64,000 nucleotides of DNA. Origin: Eretmocerus hayati (lineage: Eukaryota > Arthropoda > Insecta > Hymenoptera > Aphelinidae). Position numbers and translations under genes: made by a program. Numbering within the stretch: position 1 is the first letter of the stretch; each line of letters opens with the position of its first letter. Location of the stretch: the NCBI GenBank assembly GCA_029851415.1, contig CM056743.1, forward strand, positions 91,114,501-91,178,500. Direction: 5' to 3'. Below, piece by piece: positions 22,651 to 33,979 of the stretch. The notes beneath the pieces were generated by a model. The model was given only the letters and a program-made list of their open reading frames with translations, did not search any database and had not been told where the DNA came from.

Positions 22651-24415
22651 GTTCTCTCCTATATGATGAATTCCACGCCAAAGTGACCTACGGAAAGAGG
22701 TCATCTCTCAGATCCTTTTTCAACCTTTCTCATTCGATTCTATGACCCAAAGTAGGAACTTTGGACCACCTATGGGGTCCAAAGAAAATTTTTACTCTTC
22801 ATTGCACGCCCATCCGTAAACAGACCGAAAATTCAACGTGTGAAAATCGATGCTCTTTTATTCACGAAGATGGAAATATTCCGAGTTTTTGGATAGCTAT
22901 CGATTCGCGGGTTGCGGCATCTGAAAGGGCCGCAGAAAACCTATCGAAAACGTTGTCGAAAATTCCTTCTTTGTGATTTGGGGGCCTCCTGAAGGCAAAA
23001 AAGTGTTTGTCACTGACACGTTGATTCCTCGAAAAGCCGTTTTTTTTATTTTTTGGAAATCAGATATTTGACGTGTAATTTTGTGTTCTTTCGAAAAAAG
23101 TCGGGTTCAGAGAAGTTGAGGACGATCTAAGTAACTTATGAGCTACTTTTTGGGAATTTGATTTTTTTGGTATCAGAAAGACGCGATTTTCCGCGCATGC
23201 GCACAAACGTAGACTTTCGACGCCATTTTCAGTGGAAAGCTGACGAAATTCCCTATGAAATGACTAATCGCAAAGTTGAAATTCATGCACTGAAACGGTA
23301 TCTGCAACGATTAGTTATATCGATTGAAAATCATATGAAAATTCAGCCCATTAACGCCCTCGTGGCGCCTGCTGAGATGACACATTTACGAGATCTTTTC
23401 GGGAATCATTTTTGAGTACGTAAATCACCTGGAAAAATTCGAACCTCATGGTTTCAACGTGAGATTGTCTGAATTTCCGAAATATGCGATAAAAGATTCC
23501 GTTTAGGGAAAACCCAAGGTGCTTCATTCAAATTTTTGCAATTTTGAATGTGAACAGTCGCATTTTCTGGCAAAAAATTGGATGTAGCACCTCGGGTTCA
23601 CCTCAAACGGAATCTCCCATCGCATGATTTTGAGAGTTCAGACAATTTTACGTTGGAATCATGTGGTCCGAATTTTTTTCAATTTTGTGTGTCATTTCAG
23701 CAGGCGCCACAAAGGCGTTGATGGGCTGAATTTTCATGTAGGTTGATTTGATTCAATTAATTGTTGCAGATCCCGTTTCAGAGCATGAATTTCAACTTTG
23801 CGGGTAGTCATTTTATAGGGAATTCTGTCAGCTTTCTATTGAAAATGGATCCGAAAGTATACATTTGTGCGCATGTGCAGAAAACCACCATTTCTGGAAC
23901 TGGAAGAATGAAATTTTCAGGATATGGCTCATGAGTCACTTGGATCGCCCCAAACTTCTTTGAACCCCATTTTTACGAAAGAACGAAAAATTTTACGTCA
24001 AGTATCTGATTTTCAAAAAATAAAGAGAAAGCCTTTTTGAGGAATTAACGTTTTAGTGAAAAACTCTTTTTGACCTTCAGGAGGCCCCCAAATCACAGAG
24101 AAGGAATTTTGGACAACTTTTTTGATAGGTTTTTTGATGCCCTTCCAGATGCCGTAAGCCGCTCATCGATAGCTATTCAAAAACTCGGAATATTCCCTTG
24201 TCAAGAATAAAAGAGCATCGATTCTCACACGATGAATTTTCGGTCTGTTCACGGATGGGCGTGCAATGAAGAGGAAAAATTTTCTTTGGACCCCATAGGT
24301 GGTCCGAAGTTCCTATTCTGGGCCATAAAATCGAATGGAAAAGGTTAAAAAAGAATCTGAGAGATGACCCCTTTTTGTAGGTCGCTTTTGTGTGAGATCC
24401 ATCATATATTATTGA
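22651..24415. mobile_element. Foldback with almost no spacer, 1.76 kb, arms about 0.9 kb
   Basis: The left arm (22651 to about 23560) is inverted in about 23570-24415. Long identical blocks include GGACCACCTATGGGGTCCAA with AAAGAAAATTTTT, and CATTGCACGCCCATCCGT. Others are the TTGGGGGCCTCCTGAAGG region against CCTTCAGGAGGCCCCC, and the GGCGCCTGCTGA block against its inverse at about 23700. The centre lies near 23565, so a transcript would form one long hairpin. Short frames in the arms (22761-22976 +, 24173-24424 -) mirror each other and show no known domain. Confidence 0.9.
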
Positions 24416-24645
24416 AGTGACCAATCAGTAACTTCTCGTGTTCTTACTGGAGACCAGAGCCCCTCACTCACGTAACATCTTTTGGTGCTAGGTGGGCTAG
24501 TTTCTCGCGAGTTTCCAGAAGAAGAATTAGAAAAAGAAAAAATTTTCTCAACGCAATCTGGCTTGGATTTCGCGAGAGTGTTGTGAAAAGAACTGAAAGT
24601 GGCTGAGAGACATAAAGATGAGAACCAAGCTGACCAAACAGTTTT
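24416..24645. other. No recognised gene
   Basis: A short interval with 62- and 84-codon minus frames rich in Ser; no motif. Confidence 0.4.
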
Positions 24646-24649
24646 GTTC

Positions 24650-25760
24650 GAGCCAAGCAGCAAACTATGATTTTTTCTGCATGATCTATCGATTGGTTAA
24701 TAACGAAATTTCATTTAATCTTTACAGATCTCAAATTTTCAAAAAATCAAAATTTCCACCAAAAATGTTCAAACCTACTGCATCCAACTTCTGTCTCAAT
24801 CAAATAATAGATATCATCGAAAGAACCTCAGACTAGATGGCTCAAATCCTTCCGAAAAGCTTCCTCCAAAAAGTAATCCAGAAAATAATGGAAAATTTCT
24901 CTTATTATTCAATTTTTCCTCCCACCTTCCTTTATGACACATTCATCTCAATCTTAATGACCTGAACTCTGATTTTTCCTGCATAATCTATCGATTGATT
25001 AATACCGCAATTTCATTTAATCTTTACAGATCTCAAATTTTCGAAAAAATTGAAATTCTCACCAAAGATTACTTTTTTAGCCTTTTTAAACCCACTGCAT
25101 CCACATTCCGTCTGAACCGAATGATATATCTCATCGAAAAAAACTCACTATAGATGGCTCAAATCCTTCCAAAAAGCTTCCTCTAAATGATAACTCAAAA
25201 AATAATGGAAAATTTTTCTTAACATTCATTTTTTCCTCCCACCTCCAATTACGACCCATTCATCTCAACTTCAATCAGCTAAACTATGATTTTTTCTACA
25301 AAACCTATTGATTGGTTGATACCGAAATTTTATTCCATGTCTACAGATGTCAATTTTCGAAAGAATCATATTGCAGGGATTCAGAAGTTATGAGAAGTCA
25401 CCTACTAAAAATTGTAAAATCAGGAGTAATAGAAGAATATCTAAAGGAGATTTCCTCAGAATGAGATTTTGCTTCGATGTAAAGTTCGTCGAGTGATGGA
25501 TGATATTGATAATTTCGAATTGGTATTGTTATTGTGAGAATGTAGAATTTTTCAACGAATATCTGGTTCATGAGATCAATATTGATATTAATGAAGATAC
25601 ATAAAAATTATAATATAGTTCCAAATATGATGTGAAAAGGAATTTCACATTTTATTTTTCATACAATTTTACGATGATGATGATCTGGTGGTGATTCTAG
25701 TTATCATCATATGACGCTTGGAGAAAGCTTCCTGCTAATCACTTTTAGCACGTATTTTCG
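24650..25760 (+). mobile_element. DINE-like element copy 3 (tandem body and end hairpin)
   Basis: Three body units carry ATCGATTGGTTAATAC-type markers at about 24689, 24993 and 25309 (304- and 316-bp steps). Each unit also has TTTACAGATCTCAAATTTTC and CCCACTGCATCC. The body runs into unrelated AT-rich DNA and then the family end GGAGAAAGCTTCCTGCTAATC..TTAGCA at 25717-25750. The head with CCGCCCCAC is missing, so this copy is 5'-truncated. Confidence 0.55.
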
Positions 25761-25764
25761 AGTC

Positions 25765-26038
25765 GTTTTATGACGATCCTGTTCACGATCGTATGCGCGA
25801 TCGTCATCACGATCGTTCGTTCGATCGTATGTGAGGTCGCACGCTCGATCGTACGCACGATCGTGTGCACGATCTCATACGATAGGCCGGGTGTCGGGCT
25901 GACCTTGTTTTCCTCGAGCCATCATATGACGATCGTTATTACGATCGTATGCACGATCTCATATGGCAGGCCGGGTGCCGGGCCAAATTAGTTTTTTTCT
26001 AGCCATCATACGACAATCGTGCTCACGACCGTATGCGC
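25765..26038. repeat. CGATCGT-rich palindromic minisatellite
   Basis: About 20 GATC-centred words such as ACGATCGTATGC and GCGCGATCGT alternate at 8-14-bp spacing, followed by two longer units carrying CATATGACGATCG..AGGCCGGGTGCCGGGC. It directly follows the DINE-like end hairpin. CGATCG is self-complementary, so each unit can pair with any other. Confidence 0.8.
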
Positions 26039-26174
26039 TGAGTAATGGGTAACTTGATAATTGGTAACAATCAGTATTGGCAACAGTCTAAAGCCAACAG
26101 TCCATAGTCAACGGTCTATAATCAACGTTCTAAAGTCAACTACATCAGCTGCCTCAATCAACTGCCTGAGTCAA
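26039..26174 (+). repeat. Right copy of a recent direct repeat
   Basis: Partner of 21421-21567. 86 bases are identical; afterwards this copy lacks a few bases around the CAACTGCC words. The high identity in otherwise old, diverged DNA points to a recent event. Confidence 0.85.
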
Positions 26175-26399
26175 TATTGATGATAACTTATTTAAGGAAT
26201 CAGGAGAGTCATTAAAGAAGTCTAGATTCTATAATGTTTTTGTCGATGTCTCGGCGAGAGCCTCGGCGAGAGCAAAAATTCATATCGTCTCGAGCGATAA
26301 ATTACTAATTAATCATCGTCTCGATCTCGTCTCGTCTTCACGAGGCGATATCGAGACGAGAGCGATAATTCTCGAATATCGCGGTATCCCTAGTTTTAA
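26175..26399. repeat. Low-complexity CTCG/GAGACGA region
   Basis: Repeated TCTCGGCGAGAGC, GTCTCGATCTCGTCTCG and CGAGACGAGAGCG words form overlapping inverted pairs. No gene. Confidence 0.6.
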
Positions 26400-27515
26400 C
26401 GTATTTTGAGTTGCTGAACACGAACCTGAACTCAGAACAGCACCCTGGCACCGAAATTGTGAACTGTGGAAAATCTAAAAAGACAGATTGATGCAACCAA
26501 AATTCTACTCCCCGAATCCACCAGGAGAAAAACTCAACCTTTTTTCATTTTTTTTAAATTATCAGAAAACTAGCTCATTTTACCCATCCTGGTGCGCCTT
26601 GACCCTTGCTCGTAGCGACACACTCTTGGTCTAGGAAAATTCTACCCGGTCCAAAAAAAATTCTACCACCTACGGCCGTTTTCGACTTATGGCTACTTTT
26701 ATGGTTTTCAAAAATACCGAGGAGTGAGTTTTTGAGATTTAGAAGTAAATCGTAACCTTTCACAGTACAACAATGAGAGCAATCAGTTTTGCTATCAAAT
26801 TTGACATAAAAAACGTATCCCTCAGCAATTTTTATATCCCTAGTCATCGAGAGAAAACCGTACACGTGTTGGAAGTCTCTTAGTGTGTTATTCTTATCTT
26901 CAACCGAAATGGTAAGTCGATAGGTCCAAAAGAAGGGTGGTATGAAAATTTACGTCAAATTTCACGTCGGAAATGTATTTTTCTCAAAAATTTCCCAATA
27001 CGCCAGGAGCCAGTGATGAGAAGCATAGCAAAATTCAACAAAAATAACCACTTTAAGGCAGGATTAATTTGCTTGTACGGAGTACGATATGTATAACATC
27101 TCGTTTACTTTCCTTTTCAGCTTCCCAGCATCGCTGGGAATTCCTCCAAAAATACATTCTCGATCGTAGATTTTGATGTAAATTTCATCCGGTCCTTAGT
27201 TTTGACCGATCTAGTTACCATTCTGGTCTTGGATTTTGATATCCCGCGAAGAGAATTTGAATCCGTGTGGGATTTTTTTCAGTTTCCTAGGTACAAAAGA
27301 GTCAAATACGTTTTTGATGTAAAATTGAATAGCTAAAATACTTTCTCGGCCTTAATTTTTCACTCAAAGGTCTACCTAATTTATCTCCATGCAAAAACTC
27401 ACATTTCGGTATTTTTGAAACCCATACATTATTGCCATGACTCAAAAACGACTAGAGAGAATGGTGCTGTTCTGAGTTCAGATTCATGTTTAGCAGCTCA
27501 AAATAAGGTGGAAAT
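26400..27515. mobile_element. Diverged foldback, 1.1 kb
   Basis: Outer arms: TTTTGAGTTGCTGAACACGA and GAACTCAGAACAGCACC (26407-26450) against GGTGCTGTTCTGAGTTCAGA..AGCAGCTCAAAATA (27465-27510). Inner arms: about 26680-26850 against about 27300-27455 (TTTTCAAAAATACCGAGGAG, GAGTTTTTG, AAAAACGTAT). The left arm has about 200 extra bases. A 96-codon minus frame (26575-26865) is not a recognised protein. Confidence 0.7.
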
Positions 27516-27850
27516 GATCCACATCTTTCCTAATCAAAACTTTGTTTTTTCCCTGTAGGTCTGTATGATCAATTTATGTCAATACTTGAAATCTCACTAG
27601 TACACAGTAATAGTAACTATGAGAGAGCGCACTTTGATCTACATGAAGTACAAAATGGTTGTCCATCTACGTCAAATCGCACTAATCAGGCTTTCCTACA
27701 CTGAAGTCAAGTAGAATTTTGCTATTTCTTGATCTGCTTATATTTTGAGTTCCATTTGAATGATTTTCAAATTATCCTGGATCAATTTATTTCACTTTCA
27801 CCTCTGGTAAAGTCTATACTTGACGAGGCTTGAGCTTCTCTGGGCTCATA
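27516..27850. other. No recognised gene
   Basis: AT-rich spacer; nothing assignable. Confidence 0.4.
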
Positions 27851-29131
27851 CAGTAGGGTGCAAAAATTCCTGAACGGTAGTATGGAATCCTTTCTTGCTC
27901 AAACATCGATTGCTCGAGCCCAGATCACCGTAGAGCGGTCTTGAAAAAAGCATTTTAAAGATGAGAAAAAATTCTAATTTTTGGGGGTTTTTGGTTTTGT
28001 TTATGAGCCCTGCCTCATTGCACAAACAGCCGATGAAAATGCAAGAATTTCGAGAAAAAAACGCTTTTACTCTATGGGCAACAACCATTCATATGAGGAT
28101 GAACATAGAGCATTTTCACGAAAAGCATCTTAGAGAGCGGGAAAAATCCCATTTGCAATGATTTTTTGATTATTTTTTATTTCATGCGAACGAGAGTGTG
28201 AGAGCTCTCAAAGTAGCTAGAACCGTATTTTTTTGCCATTTTTTGCCGTTTTCTCCCGTATTCCATTGAAAATCTGAGAATCTGGCTACTTTGAGAGCTT
28301 TCACACTCTCGTTCGCATGACTTAAAAAATAATCCAATGGGATAGTTCCGCTCTTTGAGATGCTTTTCGTGAAATTGATCCATCTTTACCCGCATCCGGA
28401 TGGTTGCACATACCCATGTAAGACATACGATTCCATGAACATATATGATCATGGAATCCGAGGATTCTATGGTCATATATGATCATACGTAAAACTGCTT
28501 TAAATATTTTATTTTTATTCCAGAAAGTTGTGATATATTGATTCGAACCTTTTCTAACATCAATACGTCATGATACTGATCATATACTACTGAAAAAAAT
28601 CTTTCTAGGAGTCGGTCTCGAGTTGTCAAAAACTGACATTTTTGACGAAAGATAATATTTGATGTGCATTTTTTCTTCTCAGTACTTCAAATGTTCAAAA
28701 ACTGAGAATGACTCCGGGAAAAAATTTTCTGAATGATATTCGATCATCACCATGAAGTGTTGATGTTGTATATTAGTATATCACACTTTTCCGGAATGAA
28801 AATTACAACATTTGGAATCGATTTTATTCGTGATCATATATGACCATGGAATCCATGGATTCCATGATCATATATGTTCATGGAATCTTATGTTCTACAT
28901 GGGTAGACTAAAAACGTTTTTTCTCGAAATTCTTAAATTTACATCAACTGTTTGTGCAATCAGGCAGGGCTCATGAAAAAATCAAAAACCACAGGAAGTT
29001 AGAAATTTTTCTCATCTTCAAAATGCTGTTTTCGAAATCGCTCTACGTTGATCTAGGCTCGAGCAATCTATGTTTGAGCAAAGAAGGATTTCATACTACC
29101 GTTCAGGAATTTTTGCACGATACTGTATTAG
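27851..29131. mobile_element. Nested palindromes: outer foldback enclosing two further foldbacks
   Basis: Outer arms of about 220 bp pair 27851-28072 with 28912-29131 (GCAAAAATTCCTGAACGGTA, GAGCCCTGCCTCATTGCACA). Inside, a second foldback pairs 28075-28222 with 28275-28415 (CACGAAAAGCATCTTAGAGA, GCGAACGAGAGTGTGAGAGC). A third pairs about 28413-28660 with 28670-28912 (CCATGAACATATATGATCAT, CATGGAATCC). The three share borders, so together they would fold as a three-way branched hairpin. Confidence 0.85.
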
Positions 29132-29421
29132 GTATCCCTGAACTCGGCTTGATTCAAAACATCCATATATTTATCAATATTCAAAATATCTATATCCATT
29201 TCGCCCTACCACATCGCATTGAAGTAAAGCAATTATGCTTGCAATCAATTGTAAATTTTCTTGAAAACGGAGAAAATTGCGATATTCACACCAAACGCCC
29301 ATTTCTGTATGCCAAAGTACTTCAAAAAATTTTTGCTGCTCTAACATCGTTGAAGACTAGTGAGCAATCATTCAATTCCCTTTTGGAAGTGAATTGGCAA
29401 ACACGATTGGATGAGTTTTGA
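29132..29421 (+). other. Unassigned open frame ending at 29421
   Basis: An open frame that starts inside the foldback arm (28954) continues about 97 codons beyond it to TGA at 29419-29421. The part outside the arm has a Cys-Leu-Gln-Ser-Ile-Val helix-like stretch and ends VNWQTRLDEF. I do not recognise a family. It could be a transposase remnant or chance. Confidence 0.2.
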
Positions 29422-30920
29422 ACGTTCTGCATCTGATTGAAATGCAAGAAGATCTCCGATTTTTATAGATTTCTCAGCTCACTAAACATACTGTAAACGG
29501 TTGAAAACGGCGAAAAAGTGAATGAAAAATGTTATACGCGTAGACACCAGGCTAATATCATTGGGAGATTTTCGAAAATTCATGTGTGACGTGGCAAATG
29601 AATTTACGGGTCACACTTATTTATTTAATCAGGACTCTTAACCTAAATTGCAGGTCTCGCGCGCAAAGTTCGGCAAACGCGACTCTAGGTTCTAACTGGA
29701 ACTCGGTTTTACTGCATTACTCGTTTTCTTCTTACCTTATTCGCCTGAAAAATCGAAAGAAGGGGGAGGGGACGCTCACACTCGAAATAATTAAATCGCA
29801 ATTTATAATAACAAAATAATCTCGGCACTATATTCTGTACACGCCACTTCTACGCGGTCGATACAAAAATCTACATATGAAAATCCCGACAAATAGTACT
29901 CCGAAAGAGTCAGTAATTATTACCCAAAGGGTCTCTTTCTCATTAAAATGTCTCTCAAAATTCCCTGTAAAATACACGAAAATCCACTTCACTAATTCGG
30001 CACACTGTCTCGGCACACTCTGACAAAACTTGGACTCTAGAATTGGGAGAGAGCACGCTGCTCCAAAACGCACTTAAAATGGCTGCTCCGCGGCAATTCC
30101 CACGCCACGCTCACGACTCGAGGCGAAATGTCTATCTGCCCACGCACTAATTTCACCCACCTACTTTGGGTGTTCACGACACGCCCGCGACTGCTGGGGT
30201 GTGCTGGAGTCTCGGCAGATTGTCAGGGTGCACTCCAGCACCGTCAGCCTCCCCAGGAGTCCGGTTCGGCAAAGCCCGACGATGGCTAACACGCGCGCAC
30301 GAGGCTCTCGAGGGACGCGCGAGAAAATTCACCAAGTATTAATAAAATCAAGACCACTCACCGCTGCTATGCGACATCCTGGCAATTCGGATAATTAATC
30401 CTTGCAAGATCCTTGACTTCCTTCAATAATAGATACGACTCTTGGCGTCGTGTGAGCAACCCGGGACTCCTGGGGGGCTCACGGCAAAAACTTTGGAGCA
30501 CTAAGCGAAAACGCAAGAACGTGTGGTCACTCTCGAGGCAATCCAACAAGTGTCACAATGGCCGGCTTCCTGCCGGCAAAGCTCTTCTTCTTCCTCAATA
30601 AATGAGGCTCTCTGATTGGTCGGCAGCAATAATTTTTAATTGGCTCTCAAAATCCGCGAAAAGCCAACATCGCTCTCTGGTGGCTGGAGCGCGGCGAATT
30701 ATGAACTATGCGTTCGAGCGCAAGGCAACAAATCGTCAGCAAGATACAGAATTCACGGCAGAAATCTGCTTGGCTGTGGGTACGGCACTGTTTCCTGGCC
30801 TCCACCAGTTGCCTATTCTATCTCACTCGCACCCACGGCAAGTATATGTAAGCGTGGAGGCTCTGCGCAACTCGCTATTGCCTCCACTCTTCGTACTTTC
30901 ACGCTATGCAATCAGGCACT
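29422..30920. other. Mostly unique sequence, no recognised gene
   Basis: The composition is less AT-rich than before, with several CGCGCG and CTCGGC words and short frames on both strands (77, 81, 65, 62, 125 codons). None has a recognised domain. It leads into a GC-rich island and could be promoter/5' region of a gene or a retroelement leader. Confidence 0.35.
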
Positions 30921-30922
30921 CG

Positions 30923-31060
30923 AGTATATATATATATATATCTATATATACTCGACACGGCAACGCTATACCTATATAGGTATTCATCACGGCAACGCTA
31001 TACCTATATACACTCATCATGGCAACGCTATACCTATATGGGCAGTCATCACGGCAATAA
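30923..31060. repeat. (TA)n and 30-32-bp minisatellite
   Basis: A short TA/TATC run (30923-30950) is followed by GGCAACGCTATACCTATAT at 30959, 30991 and 31021 (32- and 30-bp steps), with a partial fourth unit containing CATCACGGCAA. Confidence 0.85.
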
Positions 31061-31139
31061 TATTCACTCGTAGTCTGCCTAGGCAATCTCCTACATGTCC
31101 ACACACATACATAATGGCCTGTGTGTGTCGTCTGCCTAC

Positions 31140-32150
31140 CATTTTCCACCCAGCGGTGGATGTCCGGGTATCATCAGGGCTCCCGGGTCGGCAGAATGCG
31201 GTATAACCTACCCTGAGGTAGGTATACCCGTTGGCAGCGCCCTCGCGCCGGCAGCAGTAGCACGGCAGTGTGTCGTCTGCACGAGCCCGCGTGCACATCG
31301 TCATCATCGTTGTCGTCGTGCTCGGGGTCACCCGGGTGGCCAGGGGTCATCGTGCGTGATCGTCCGGGTGTGGGTAACACCCCTTGGTGTGTGCGCGATC
31401 GTGCGGGTGTCGGCAGTGAGCTGGTGCATCTCAGGTGCATGCAACAAGTGTTGCATGCACCCATAACCTGGCATCAGCTGTGCAGCACGGCATGAGGGGC
31501 TATTTGTGTATGGGGCAGCTGCCCGGATGGCAAATAGCCCTGGGGTGACTCCCCCAGGTGTGCAACACCGTCGGCAGTGCTCCTGTATCATCTCGTCGGC
31601 ATCGTCTCCGCGGGATCACCCTGGCACACCCGGGACAGCAGCAGTGTTGTGGCCGTGCGGGGCATGCAGGTGTAATGTGCATTTCGGCGTGGTGCACTTA
31701 TTGCCGGGTGCACAGCTGTTGGGGGTGGGCCATGGATGCAGCACGGTGCTTGGGGGCACCGGCTGTTACCATTTTCCACCCTAAACACAGCATCTCAGTG
31801 CAAAAGTGCCGAGTTCCTCATCTTAACTCCGTCTGCCCTCGCTCACCCAGGGGCGAGGGCCTCGGCAGATTCTCCGCATCCGTTGTGGGCGTAACACGGG
31901 CCCCGGGCCCCTCCGGTGGTGCCGCGGGGTAGGTGCGTGACGTGGTGGGCCCGACAAGGGCAAAACAGCATCAGGTTGCCCGGGTAGCTCGCCCTGGGCT
32001 TCACCAGCTGATGCTTGTTGTGGAGAATACCACCAGCCTCCTATAGGCTGGTGGTTGCGGCCAACACCGGTGTAGGACGGGTTGGCTTCCCCCAGGCATA
32101 CCCACATCGAGTGCTGGATGCGGCATCGTCGTTGTCTCGAACAGCAGCAC
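31140..32150. other. GC- and CpG-rich island, about 1 kb
   Basis: The segment is strongly GC-rich compared with both flanks. It starts and nearly ends with repeats of the word CCATTTTCCACCC (31138 and 31770) and has many short palindromes (GGTGCATGCAACA..TGTTGCATGCACC, CACCAGCC..GGCTGGTG). Overlapping frames of 60-124 codons on all strands are typical of GC-rich DNA without stops. It could be a CpG-island promoter or GC-rich retroelement DNA. I do not recognise it. Confidence 0.5.
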
Positions 32151-32469
32151 CTCGAAAAGAAGACTCATTTTACGTAAATACGTGTTTTTTGGGAGGCTGC
32201 TGGTTCGAGACACGACGAGAGAGATTTGCTCAATTTCTCAAACGGCTGTGACGGTTTTACCGTCACACATGAAGTACATATAAATCAAAAAGTTGTATGC
32301 CACTTACGGATTCCTAACAACCACGGCTATCGAGAATCAGGGAATTTGGAAAAGATTTCATAGACGGCATTGAGCCAAATACCAAATCTAGTAGATTGGT
32401 ATTTGGGACACATTTTACACGATTGATGGAAAATTAAAATTAATAGAGGTGGTCCACGGTAATGATAAA

Positions 32470-32490
32470 CATGATAGCGTAGCTATCATG
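32470..32490. repeat. Perfect 9-bp hairpin
   Basis: CATGATAGC and its inverse GCTATCATG flank GTA. No T-run or other signal follows, so no function is assigned. Confidence 0.6.
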
Positions 32491-32739
32491 TCGGCTTCGT
32501 TTTACGGATCTTGCGCAAATATAAAATTTTTGGTAAAAAGACTGAAAATAATTATTTCCCAACACTGTGAAACAAAAAATCGAGTAAATTCATTTTTTTG
32601 AAGATCGTCCTGATGAATGGTAATCTTTCGATGGATGATTGATTCAATCTCGTAGGGCTAAGGCATCTGTAATGATGTATTGGAAACAGCTTGGTGATGT
32701 ACATCTCAACACCTCATTATAGCTGCCCAAGTCTTACGT

Positions 32740-33323
32740 GATCGAATCAATCATACATCGAGAGAAAAACAAAAAAGGTACAAAAATCCGAGAAAGATTA
32801 CATCAACGTTGTCGGGTCGACAAATGGAAGTTCTTCGTTTTGGAATCTTCTTAATAAAGAAAATAATGATGTTGCGCGAATTTCTTCTACATTGAATCGA
32901 ATCGCCCTTGCATCGGCGAATCGACGCTCCAGGAAAGGCGGCCATATATATGGTCGTCGAAAACAAGCATCGTAACATATAATCGAGCAGATACGTTTAT
33001 TGCTAGGCGTTTACTCATTATTTGGGGAAGATGTTAGTGATGTCGGAAACATAGAAAAATTATGGATCTATTTGACGAAGCTATGTGATGAATGCATAAT
33101 AAAAGGTTGCGGTGGTGCGGCCTCGCTCACACCTCGTACGAACCGTCCTGTGTGGCTATACGGGTTATGGCATCAATTGGCCAAGCTTAGCCAATCAGAG
33201 CCGATGAATATTAAATTGGGTATCTACTTACGTGGTTTTGAAGCCCGGGTAGGATTATGGAGAATCAAACTCGATCCAATCAAAAATTTCGCACGAAAGT
33301 TAGCCGATCTTCTTGATCTATGA
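32740..33323 (+). pseudogene. Decayed coding sequence of unknown family
   Basis: Three consecutive stretches look coding in different frames: a basic Lys/Arg-rich peptide stretch at about 32745-32847, a Ser-Arg-rich stretch at about 32880-32970, and an open frame at 33000-33323 with GVYSLFGEDVSDVGN, CDECIIKGCGG, a Leu-Trp-His stretch and a final Lys/Leu helix before TGA. Frame changes near 32850 and 32980 suggest an old pseudogene. I do not recognise the family; host gene or old viral insert are both possible. Confidence 0.3.
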
Positions 33324-33452
33324 AATCCAAAAACGATGCGCACCCAAGCTGAGAAGACAATGCTGATAGCTGCGCCCCCGCAATGATGCCCGAGCAAACC
33401 TTCTTTTGTTTTTAATTTAACACAAGACTTAAGTCAGATTCGAAAAAAGGAA

Positions 33453-33557
33453 ATGTCGCGTGTTGCTCGAAGGATGAAAAGCAAAAGGAAGATATTGCAA
33501 GATGATGAATTGATGAGGCGAGATTACAATTTTGGTAAAAAAGTCTCTCACTAAAAG
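33453..33557 (+). other. Small basic open frame, 34 codons
   Basis: ATG-started frame with MSRVARRMKSKRK at its start and a YNFGKK end, preceded by a purine-rich leader. It may be a further exon or fragment of the decayed coding region to the left. Too short for assignment. Confidence 0.15.
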
Positions 33558-33979
33558 AGTTGGTTGGTATTATCATTCAGCTGCTACCGAGCTACTCACA
33601 CTATTAGGCTTCGTTATTACGTGAGCAACGCACTTTCAGAACGAGTGAAAAGGGAAAAGGCGGAGAAAGCAACCTGATTTTGATCATGATAGAATAACTT
33701 TTTCATGATGCTGGATGTGTGGGTGTCTTTCTTACGCGAAACGGTAATCAAAATTAGCTGGAGTGATCACAATCAGGCGAGTTATAACTATAGTATCGGA
33801 AATCGAGAGATGATAGTTTTTTTCAGATCAGTGTCTCGTGAAATTTAATTACTTCGTAAAAAAACGTTTAATCGGAAATTTTGTGATAAAACAAGACGGT
33901 ATCTCGAGACTTGCGCAAGGGAAGTCATGGAAAACTTCTTTAGTTGCTTGAGTAAATTTCAATTCAATCGATTGCAGAA

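Noticed and set aside
25765..26038. CRISPR-like or regulatory operator array
   Set aside because: Words are short, irregularly spaced and palindromic, with no unique spacers. The context is eukaryotic repeat DNA.
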